64,000 nucleotides of DNA, taken from assembly GCA_029781865.1 (NCBI GenBank), contig JAKOVW010000090.1:1-64000 (forward strand), read 5' to 3'. The DNA is from Bacteroidota bacterium. GTDB lineage: Bacteria > Bacteroidota > Bacteroidia > Chitinophagales > Saprospiraceae. Made by a program: the position numbers and the translations under genes. This document shows positions 17,651-27,300 of the stretch, in pieces; positions within the stretch are counted from its first letter, which is position 1, and each line of letters starts with the position of its first letter. Under the pieces are notes generated by a model, which was not told the origin of the DNA, searched no databases, and worked only from the letters and a program-made list of their open reading frames with translations.

Positions 17651-17762
17651 ATTACCAATTACTAATTAACAATTACTAATTACTAGCTCCTAACTCATCA
17701 CTTCTAACTTCTAGTTCCTAACTCCTAACTCCTAACTCTTCACTTCTCACTTCTCACTTCTT
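17651..17762. repeat. Heptanucleotide array, 16 units, ATTACTA/ACTCCTA/ACTTCTC type
   Basis: Sixteen in-phase heptads grade from ATTACTA to ACTCCTA to ACTTCTC. On the minus strand they read TAGGAGT or GAGAAGT. The array runs through the stop codon (17747-17749) and the last codons of the methylmalonyl-CoA epimerase gene. Confidence 0.93.
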
Positions 17763-18163
17763 CCCATTTCCTGGCAAAGTTCGATCAGAACGCCATTTGC
17801 AGATTTGGGATGGACGAAGCACACCCATTTATTATCCGCTCCCTTGTATGGCTTCTCGCTGAGTAACTGAAATCCTTGTTCTTTTAATCGTTTCATCTCA
17901 TGTTCTATATTATCCACGGCAAAAGCGATATGATGAATGCCTTCTCCTCTTTTCTCAATAAATTTTGAAATAGCGCTTTCCGGATTTTTGGATTCCAGCA
18001 ATTCGATTTTGTTGGTACCTGTTTTAAAAAAAGACGTCGTTACTTTTTCGGAATCTACATATTCTTGCTTATATGGTTTTTCATTCAGCAATTTCTCATA
18101 CAAGTCATTGGCAGATTCCAGGTCTTTAACAGCGATACCAATATGCTCAATTTGATTGATCAT
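17747..18163 (-). CDS. mce: Methylmalonyl-CoA epimerase
   Basis: A 138-residue vicinal-oxygen-chelate protein of the usual epimerase length. Metal ligands are visible: His in IEHIGIAV (first strand), His in GEGIHHIAFAV, and Glu in GVLIELCQE. It interconverts (R)- and (S)-methylmalonyl-CoA for propionyl-CoA metabolism. The last codons after ELCQEMG (RSEK and TGA) are written in sequence belonging to the heptad array, so the native C-terminus may have been replaced or extended; the catalytic core is intact. Confidence 0.93.
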   Translation of the reverse strand: MINQIEHIGIAVKDLESANDLYEKLLNEKPYKQEYVDSEKVTTSFFKTGTNKIELLESKNPESAISKFIEKRGEGIHHIAFAVDNIEHEMKRLKEQGFQLLSEKPYKGADNKWVCFVHPKSANGVLIELCQEMGRSEK

Positions 18164-18279
18164 GGGTTTTGAAATTTAAAGTTGATGTAATCTCAATGGG
18201 CTAAACATTTAATTATATTCTTTCAATAATTAGCTTCCCAGTCTGGAAACTATTTTCTGGATTGGAAATTTACTTTGGA

Positions 18280-19287
18280 TCAAACAAACCACCATCCCAA
18301 AAAGATTACGGTAATGGATACAATTAATAAAGTGATTGAATAGACCGAACAGATTGCCATCATACGCAGGATTGTGCGCCAACGGCTTCCCTGAAAATTA
18401 TATCTCAGGGCTTTACCCAGATAATACAACAAACCGAGTGCCACAAAGAAATTGATCCAACCCGGGATGGAGAAAAATATGCTGAGCAAGATGATAATAC
18501 TACTAAATAAAAAAATAACTGTGTGATAATGCAGTGAGAAAATCAAATATTCATAATAGTATTTTTTTCGATTGAAGTAGGCCAGATAAACCAGGAATGC
18601 GAAAAAAGGCATCAGGAAAAACAATGAGATCGATCCGAATTTAATAGATTTCTCTTTTATCCGTTCGGTGAAGCTTTCGTCCGCATCGTAGGATTTGAGA
18701 ATTTGCTGAATCAGGGTCCGGTTAAAATAATTGGGCGTTTTATTTTGGCTAAGGATTAAAGAATCTATTTGTTCCGGTTTGGCATTTTTAAATTTGAGCA
18801 TTTCAGCCTTGCTCATATTTATTTTAAGTCCCAAAATGTTTTCTGTAACGATGGTGTCCTGCAAACTATCTCTCGTGATGGTGGAAGATTCGTCTTTCAA
18901 TTTTTGTTCTTTATGCGGGCCATCCAAAATGACCGGGGATTTGGCTTTTTCATGATCCACAATTTTGTAAATGGTAGATGGAAACTGAAGCAGCACAAAA
19001 AAAACAAAGCTGATAAAAATATAAAGTCTGACAGGTGGTGTAAAACGGGCGCGCATGTTATCATTATAATCACGGGTAATTTTACCGGGATACATCAACA
19101 TGGTCTTTATAGTGAGTAAGACTTTGGAATCCAGATGTAAGGTAGACTCAATTAATTCGGCGGTGTAATGGCGTATTGGTTGATTGGGACTATGATTTTC
19201 TTGTCCGCAATTCGGGCAAAAATTTTCGCCTTCATTGAACGAATGATTGCAATTAGCGCATATATGTTGCCGGATTTTACGAGCCAT
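18280..19287 (-). CDS. DUF3667 zinc-ribbon membrane protein
   Basis: A 335-residue protein. An N-terminal zinc ribbon has CANC and CPNCG (about residues 10-28). HLDSKVLLTIKTMLMYPGKITRDYNDNMRARFTPPVRLYIFISFVFF is the DUF3667 signature, split by a polar loop of about 110 residues and then three to four more membrane helices. Function unknown; probably an inner-membrane protein with the ribbon in the cytosol. A six-unit heptad array begins 17 bases before its ATG. Confidence 0.85.
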   Translation of the reverse strand: MARKIRQHICANCNHSFNEGENFCPNCGQENHSPNQPIRHYTAELIESTLHLDSKVLLTIKTMLMYPGKITRDYNDNMRARFTPPVRLYIFISFVFFVLLQFPSTIYKIVDHEKAKSPVILDGPHKEQKLKDESSTITRDSLQDTIVTENILGLKINMSKAEMLKFKNAKPEQIDSLILSQNKTPNYFNRTLIQQILKSYDADESFTERIKEKSIKFGSISLFFLMPFFAFLVYLAYFNRKKYYYEYLIFSLHYHTVIFLFSSIIILLSIFFSIPGWINFFVALGLLYYLGKALRYNFQGSRWRTILRMMAICSVYSITLLIVSITVIFLGWWFV

Positions 19288-19303
19288 GGTTTAAAGATAA
19301 GTT

Positions 19304-19345
19304 GGCAGTAGGCAGTTTACAGTTTGCAGTTGCCAGTTTACAGTT
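19304..19345. repeat. Heptanucleotide array, 6 x NNCAGTT
   Basis: Six in-phase units (GGCAGTA, GGCAGTT, TACAGTT, TGCAGTT, GCCAGTT, TACAGTT) directly upstream of the DUF3667 start. The AGT strand (plus) reads away from the gene, towards the facing array at 19496 across a 150-base AT-rich spacer that shows nothing else. Confidence 0.9.
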
Positions 19346-19495
19346 TTTATTTAAAGTTAACATTGATGTATAGTAATGTTCATTGGAATTACAATAAAAC
19401 ATAAATCGCTATTGAACAATTTAAGTTTAATACTAAAGATAATGAAATATTGCTTATCATGAATTTAATTATATGAAGCTAACAAATCCATTTTT

Positions 19496-19663
19496 CACTC
19501 CCAAATCCTAGCTCCTAGTTCATCACTCCTCACTCCTCACTTCTAATTCCTAACTCCTAGCTCCTAGTTCCTAGCTCCTAGTTCATCACTCCTCACTCCT
19601 CACTTCTAACTCCTAACTTCTAACTTCTAACTCCTAACTTCTCACTCCTAGTTCCTAACTATC
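19496..19663. repeat. Heptanucleotide array, 24 units, ANYTCCT type
   Basis: Twenty-four in-phase heptads (CACTCCT, AGCTCCT, AGTTCAT, CACTTCT, AACTCCT and similar). A higher-order duplication is visible: the series AGCTCCT, AGTTCAT, CACTCCT, CACTCCT, CACTTCT starts at 19510 and again at 19573, nine units apart. The last unit shares two bases with the stop codon of the dCTP deaminase gene (19662-19664). On the minus strand the unit is AGGAGTN. Confidence 0.95.
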
Positions 19664-20198
19664 AAAACTTATTCTTCCACATCATGCTTTCCACCGGTCT
19701 CGTCGTCCGTTCATTATATTTTGCATTGGACTTTCGATTGTAATAATTGTCAATTTCTCCATTCACTTCAAAATAGATCAATTGGCCGATAGGCATTCCT
19801 GCATAGATTCGTACGGGTTGCACGCAACTGATTTCCAGGGTCCAGGTATTGCAAAATCCAACATCTCCTTTACCGGCTGTGGCATGAATGTCAATACCCA
19901 ATCGACCGATACTGGACTTTCCTTCAAGAAAGGGAACCGTATGATGTGTTTCCGTATATTCCTCTGTTACGCCCAGATATAATACGCCGGGCTGCAGTTC
20001 AAATCCATCTTCCGGTATATCAAAGTAAGAAATGGTATTGTGTTTTTTAGCATCGAGCACTCTGCCATTATAAACGGCTAAAGTTTTACCAAGATGGACG
20101 TCATAGGAATTCGTGCCGAGGCAGGACAGATCAAAGGGTTCGATTAAAATATTTCCGTTTTGAATGGCTTCGAGTATTTTTTTATCGCTGAGAATCAT
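19662..20198 (-). CDS. dcd: dCTP deaminase
   Basis: A 178-residue trimeric-dUTPase-fold enzyme that deaminates dCTP to dUTP for thymidylate synthesis. Signatures: SYDVHLG near 31-37, FLEGKSSIGRLGI (a Lys replaces the Arg found in the Escherichia coli enzyme), the catalytic Glu in WTLEIS, and PIGQLIYFE. The gene is enclosed by repeats: the heptad array touches its stop codon and an octad array starts 12 bases upstream of its ATG. Confidence 0.94.
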   Translation of the reverse strand: MILSDKKILEAIQNGNILIEPFDLSCLGTNSYDVHLGKTLAVYNGRVLDAKKHNTISYFDIPEDGFELQPGVLYLGVTEEYTETHHTVPFLEGKSSIGRLGIDIHATAGKGDVGFCNTWTLEISCVQPVRIYAGMPIGQLIYFEVNGEIDNYYNRKSNAKYNERTTRPVESMMWKNKF

Positions 20199-20210
20199 AA
20201 GGGAGTGGAG

Positions 20211-20287
20211 TTTAGGTTTTTAGGTGGTTAGGCTGTTAGGTTTTTAGATTGTTAGGTTTTTAGGTGGTTAGACTGTTAGGTTGTAGG
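20211..20287. repeat. Octanucleotide array, NNTTAGGN type
   Basis: Eight exactly 8-base units (TTTTAGGT, GGTTAGGC, TGTTAGGT, TTTTAGAT and so on) with partial units at each end. The four-unit series from 20218 recurs at 20258. It sits 12 bases upstream of the dcd start; the G-rich strand (plus) reads away from dcd. Confidence 0.9.
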
Positions 20288-20399
20288 AAAGAGTTTATTT
20301 TATTGATTTGGGCAATTATCGAAAATAATTATGATTGACGTTAAATAAAAATTTTTTAAACAGTAAACATTTGATTCCTGTCAGCTTGTTGTGCGGCGG

Positions 20400-21314
20400 T
20401 TAATTTGTTATTTCAATTTTCCACGCAAAAATAGCTCCATCGTCACCGGCAGAATAAATTATGCGCTCCGTTTCATTCCATAGCAGGCTATTGACTGAAT
20501 GAATATGAGCGGCAAATTTAGGGCTAGAAATCTCTTTAGCCAAACTCCAGTCGGTTTTATCCCAAATGCGTATGGTTTTGTCCCTGCTGGCTGTGGCTAT
20601 AAAATTTGTTCCGGATAATGGACAAAGGTCGTTGACGCAATACCAATGGGCATTTAAGTCATGGAGAATGGCATTGTTGTTATCTGTGACTTTAATGTGG
20701 GCATCCAATCCACCGCTTATTAATAAGTGTTCATGAGAAAGGTAAGCAAGGGAAAAGACGGTTTTTGAGTGAATATTTTCCAGTTTTTGAATCAGTTCTA
20801 AATCGGGCAACTTTAGTTTCCAGATATGGCCATTGCCATCGCCGGCAAACAAGATGTCCTGTTCAGCATCAATAGCAAGGCTTCTCAATTTTTGGTGGCT
20901 GATTTTTAAATGATAGCGGATACTACCGTTTTCCGGATTCCAGATGGCCAAGATACCATCACCTCCTGCCGTGATAATGCTTTGATTCCAGGGTTTAATG
21001 GAGTAAATGGAAGCCTGGTGAAAGCGAAATCGTTTCACCTGTGGTTCGTTCAAAATGTTCAAAAGAAACAAATCGCCCTGCATGCTTCCTGCAAAAATCA
21101 TTTTTTGATCCGGCAGTGCCAGCAAACTAAATATGCGTTCTCCTGTTTGTGCAATGACCAGACCGTTATTGCTTTGGGCTGGATTCCATTGACAGATCAA
21201 ACCATCACTTCCTGCACTCAGAAAGCTACCTTTTTCGATACCAGCACATAATTGATAAACAGCGCCTTTGTGACCCTTGTAAGAATTAAGAAAATGAATC
21301 TCTTCAATGCGCAT
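20400..21314 (-). CDS. WD40-repeat beta-propeller protein
   Basis: About 304 residues made almost wholly of WD40-type blades, with endings such as SDGLICQWN, GDGILAIWN, GDGNGHIWKL, RDKTIRIWD and GDDGAIFAWK; seven blades fit the length. No signal peptide, so probably a cytosolic scaffold. Start taken as ATG at 21314 (MRIEEIHF); a TTG 15 bases upstream is in frame but not needed. Function unknown. Confidence 0.85.
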   Translation of the reverse strand: MRIEEIHFLNSYKGHKGAVYQLCAGIEKGSFLSAGSDGLICQWNPAQSNNGLVIAQTGERIFSLLALPDQKMIFAGSMQGDLFLLNILNEPQVKRFRFHQASIYSIKPWNQSIITAGGDGILAIWNPENGSIRYHLKISHQKLRSLAIDAEQDILFAGDGNGHIWKLKLPDLELIQKLENIHSKTVFSLAYLSHEHLLISGGLDAHIKVTDNNNAILHDLNAHWYCVNDLCPLSGTNFIATASRDKTIRIWDKTDWSLAKEISSPKFAAHIHSVNSLLWNETERIIYSAGDDGAIFAWKIEITN

Positions 21315-21391
21315 AGTATGAAAATGCAAAATGGGCTAAATGGTTTGAGGAAAATGAAATGGCTGTATGGAAAATAAATTTTAATACAAAT

Positions 21392-24300
21392 CTACTTTAT
21401 GACTGTAAGATCCCCTTTCTTAAAAATAGCAGTACCATCTTGAAGAGCAATCTGCGCCAACCAAACATAAACTCCTGGTAATACATTCTGATCCTGGAAT
21501 TTTCCATTCCATCCTAATTGAAGATCATTGGCAGGAAAATCATGCTTTTGCCAAACCAGTTCTCCCCAACGATCAAAAATGGATAGAGATGTTATTAAAG
21601 AAATTGTATTACCATTGTCAAATAATGTAAACCATCCATTTATACCACCTGGATGGATGACATTGGGGTAGTAAATTCCAACATCCTTTTTAATAATCAG
21701 AAAAAGAATATGAATTGAATCACAACCGCCGGTTGAGGTAAAATACTCCTGGTAAGTTCCTGAGATAGGATAGGTCTGGTGATTGATAGGCCAGGTATAA
21801 GTGGTATCTGTGATAACCGTATCCGTTTTTTCAAAATCATGATTCACGATCAAATCCAATTTGATGATGGAATCACAGCCTTGATTTGTTTTTAACGTAT
21901 AGGAATATTCACCTGATTGGGTTAATACCGTTTTATTAACCGGCCAGAAGTATTCCTTGCAGACTTCCGCCTGTTGTATCAATTCGAAACTTTTGAGAAT
22001 ATTCAAATCCAATAAATAGATTGAATCGCAGCCAAAGCTGTTGGTATATTTTTCTAAATAGACACCGGAAAGGTCGTATGTCTGACCATTGACCATCCAG
22101 GTGAATGGGACGCAGGTAGATACAGGATTGTTATAGACTTCCGACCTGATATTCAGACTTAGGTTGATTACAGAATCGCAGCCATCGGCATTTTTAAGTA
22201 AGAAGTTATAATTTCCATTTGCTTTTAATATTTGCCCCAGAAAACTAAGACTATCACAAACTGATATTGCAATATTTGATCTACTTGATTTGTTAATCGT
22301 GAGATTTAGATTCATTATACTGTCACATCCGAAACTATTTAAAGTCTGGTATTGATAGCTGCCACTTTGGTCATAGGTATTTCCATTCCAGGTATAATGA
22401 TCACATGCAGACTGATTTAACTGCAGGCTATCTGATGAATTGACGATCAGATTCAATGTAGCTATGCTATCGCATCCTTCCGAATTTTGTGTTATATACT
22501 GATAACTGCCAGTTTGATTATAAGTTACGCCGTTCCATGTATAACTACTACAAGCGCTCGTAGATGTGTTTGATGTACTCGATTTAATTATAGTAAGTTG
22601 CAGTGTAGCTATGCTATCACATCCGACAGCGTTTATTGTTTTGTACTGATAGTTACCACTTTGACTATAGGTAATTCCATTCCATGTGATGCTGTCACAG
22701 GTTGTAAGTACAGAAGTTGAATTGTTGGCCTTATTAATAGTAAGTTGCAATGTTGTAATACTGTCACAGCCTTGTTGATTAATGGTTTTAATTTGATACG
22801 AACCACTTTGTGTATAGGTGTTACCATTCCAGGTATAAGTATCACATCCAGTATATATGATGCTCACATTGATGATTGAATTTATAGTTAAGTTTAAAGT
22901 GACAGCGCTATCACATCCAAACCTGTTGATAGTATCAAATTGATATGAACCACTCTGGGTGTATGTTTGTCCATTCCAGAAATAATTATTGCATGCAGTT
23001 TTATTAATCAATTGATTGTCTGAATTATTGATGGTGAGTGCGAGTGCTGTAATACTATCACAACCAAATATATTTACTGATTGGTAGGAATAGATACCAC
23101 TTTTGCTATATGTTTTGCCATTCCAGTTAAAACTATCGCATGCAGTATGAAAAGTATTTATTGCATCGGAATTGTTGATCACGAGTTCTAAAGTCGTTAT
23201 ACTGTCACAACCAAAACTGTTTAAAGTGTCATGTACAAAAATACCACTTTGCATATATGTGCTGCCATTCCAATTGTATTTGTCACATGCTCTGATAGAT
23301 TGACTTGCATGAACGGTATCCACAGTTGCTAATTTCAAAATTGAGACCAGGCTATCACAACCGGTTAGTGTGGTTAGTTTATTATAGTACACTCCAGCAT
23401 CATGTATCACCTTACCAAAGAAATTATACTCTTCTCCTTTACAGATTGAAGCATTTAGTTTTTCAATCTTTGGTAAATCAAGTGTATGAAAGGTATTATC
23501 GGTATAATCGCATTCCGCAATAGAAAAATCAGTAGTATTAAATTGCCCGGACCCATTCCGTTTAGTGTTGACCACCATAAATAGATCGCTGAGATTGACT
23601 GTGGAGAATTTGTATTCTAAATTCAAAAGACTGTCTCCGCTTTCTATTTTTTTAAGAGTATAATATGTGCTAATCAAAATACCTCCTGCCGCAGGATCTC
23701 CATTGTAAAAAGAAACGGGCATACTGGAATCTGCATTGAAAGAAGCATCGAAACGATTGTATATATCAAAGATTACGGTGTACTCATTATTTAAAGGATC
23801 ATAATTAATGCATTTGATTTTACCTGCAAGACTTGCTGCTCTCTTTACATACATTCCATTACTATCCAGTAGTGATTCCTGTACATAAAAGTTATTGTAT
23901 TTGCCATTCTTATATGTGGCGTTATTTTTTTCAACTCGTGGAACCGTGAGGTCGTCATTGATATTCAGGACATGGTAGTTGTATTGATTCCATACTCCAC
24001 GGGCAGGTGCCCAGCCGGGGAGGTTACTAGGCGCACCAAAGACTATGAGTTTACCTACAAGATCAATCAGTAATCCTTTTGGATCTGTTGGTCTATTAGC
24101 ACAAGGAATACAGATTTTTGCATGACCGGATAGATCTAAATCTCCGACTATCGGGTATTCACTTCTTGTAGCCCCGTAGCAAGAGTTGCTTGATAAAACA
24201 ATTGGAGGAATTGTTGATCCATCTATTACTCTTAGCTCAGTTTCATCACGATACACGATTTCCTGAATGCCATCATTATTGAAATCAAACATAGTAACTC

Positions 24301-27300
24301 CTGTTACACCCGAGTTATCTGTGGTAAACAAGGACCAGTCACGTTTAAAAGTTGTAGTACCATCATAAGAATAGGAATTTAATTCTTTAACTCTTGTGAA
24401 AAGTATAGAAGGTTTACCAGCACCCTTGATATCGCCAATAAAAGCAGGTCCCATATGAGGTTTAGTATTTCCTACATAAGCTTTTGCTATAAGCTGCGGT
24501 GATCCATTGAATAAGCGATAAGCGTATAATAAGCTGACAACTCCAGGAGAAGTTACTACGACATCAAGTTTCCCATCAGAATCAATATCGCCGACGGTTG
24601 TAAAGCCATCTTTGAAAGTATTATCAATCTGAATATTGTAAGGTGTCATACTGTTGCCATTCATGCCGTTTGGATTTATGATCTTAACTTTATAGATTGT
24701 ATATCCTGCAGCTAGCTCTAAATCAGAAGGATCATCATCTAGCTGTGCAGCGATACTTAGTGCATCTGGGTAAAATCCGGGCTGAACGTCTTTTCCTAAA
24801 CCATTCGCACCGCCACCGGCTAGCTTGACTCCTGTGCGGGCATTAAATATTTTATTATTGACATAAATTTCTGGAATCCCATCTTGGTTGAAATCAGCCA
24901 ATGCTGGAGTGCCTCCTGCAATTTCATCTCTGGGATTATTAGTATCGTTAACTGTTTGGTCTGATACCCATATAAGATTTCCTCGTGCGCTATAACAATA
25001 TAACCTTGCACCACCATTTGCAGGAGAATCAATAGCTATTCTGGTTTCTAAAAAAATTTCTGGAATCCCATCCCCATCAATATCTGCAACGGCAAGACCA
25101 GCCAAATCAAAATCAATGGGTGGTGTAATAAATGACCATTTAGTAATGCCAGTCTTAGAGTCAATAATGAAAATTTGATCCCATTTTAAACCCCCATAAT
25201 TTTCACCTGTCACAATGAATTCTGGTATACAGTCTCCATCCATGTCTGCTAAAAGCACAGGCTGATTACCGGAAACCAAATCCTTACTTCTCAGTTTTTC
25301 AGTTATTGCAAATTTTGATATTGGAAATTTTTCTTTTATATAACATAAATTAGTATCAAATGTGCTTACATGACAAGTATTTACTTTCTGATTCTTTGGC
25401 AAAACCAGTGTATGAAATGTATTATCAGTATAATCGCATTCGGCAATTGTAAAATCAATAGGATTAAAAGCACCAGTATTATTCCGTGTAGTATTAATCA
25501 CCATAAACAGATCGCTGAGATTATTAGCATAGAATTTATAAACTAAATTTAACAAACTATCTCCGGGTTCTATTTTTTTAAATGTATAATAAGTGCTAAT
25601 CAATATGCCGGAAGTTACAGGATCACTATTGTAAAAAGAAACAGTTAAATTTGAATCAGCTCGTGCAGTAGCATCGGCGCGATTGTATAAGTCAAATACA
25701 ACGGTATATTGATCATTTATTGAATCATAAGTAACTGATTTGATTTTTCCCGTAAGGCTTGCAGCTCTCTTTACATACATCCCATTGCTATCGAGCAGAG
25801 ATTCTTGTACATAAAAGTTATTGTATTTGCCATTTTTGTAGGTGGCATTGTTTTTTTCTATTCGTGGTACGGTGAGGTCGTCATTGATATTCAGGACGTG
25901 GTAGTTGTATTGATTCCATACTCCACGGGCAGGAGCCCAGCCGGGTAAGGAGTCAGGGGGTCCGAAGACGGTAAGCTTGCCATCGCCGTTATAAATATTT
26001 GATGAGCATGGCACACAGATCTTCGAATGACCGGAATTATCAATATCGCCAACAATAGGGTATTCATAATAAGTCCCTGCATAACAAGGTATTTGTGCTA
26101 ACAATTTTGGTGGTTTTGATTGTCCATTGAGAATATTAAGACCTGTCATGTCCCGATAAACAATTTCTTTGATGCCATCATTATTAAAATCAAAAAGAGT
26201 TAAACCTATTGAACCAGATGAATCTGTTGTAACCTGTGCCCAATCATTTTGAAGTATAAAAGAGCCATTATAAGAATAGGCATGCAAGACTTCATCTGTC
26301 ATAAACAAGATCGATGGTTTACCTGAGTTATTTATATCGCCAACAAGAGGAGGCCCAATGTCTAACTCAGAACCTCCAAATGAGGATTGCGCTATTAGTT
26401 TTGAGGATCCATTAGAAAGTGTGTAAGTATATACAAGTATTGAATGAGTTGAACCTTGTGATGTTACAACGACATCAAGGTTTCCATCCAAATCAATATC
26501 AGCTACAGTAGTATATCCATCTCTATAATTAAAATTTACCCTTATGTTGATTGGAGTCAAAGTATTACCTATTGTACCGTTCGGATTCGTAATTTTTACT
26601 TTATAGATAGTATATCCCGCGGCCAATTCCAAATCCGTAGAATCCTCATCCAGCTGAGCAGCTATTGTAATTGCGTCGAAACTATTATCATCGGTCCCTT
26701 TACCATTGGAACCTCCATCTGCCAGCTTTATTCCTGTTTGTGCATTGAAGATAATATTGCTTATATAGATTTCGGGTACTCCATCTTGATTAAAATCTGC
26801 CAAAGCTAGTTTTCCAGCAAGTTCATTTTTAGGATCTAAGTAATATTTTTGATCAGAAATCCATCTTATACTTCCATTAGCATTATAACAAATCAGCTTT
26901 CCTAAAAGATTAGCAGGAAAATTAGCTGTTGCAGTTCTGAGAAATATTTCAGGTATACCATCATTGTCTATATCTGCGATTGCCATACCACTGCGAAAAT
27001 AACAAAATGGAGTATTGATTTCCCATTTGGTCAACCCTGTTCTTGAATCGATAATGTGAATCTTATAGTCATTATCATCAGGTGCAATCAGCTCTGGAAT
27101 GCAATCGCCATCCATATCTGCTAATAATGAAATTTCATTTGAAAAAACGTTACCAACAGATTCTAATTTTTTTTCTATAGCAAAAATTGAAGCAGGAAAT
27201 TTTACTTTACTATAGCATAAGCTTGAAGAAGTATCAATTTGGCCACAAATCTTTACCTGTCCAATGCTTGGTTGAATACAAAGTAAGAATATCAGAAAGA

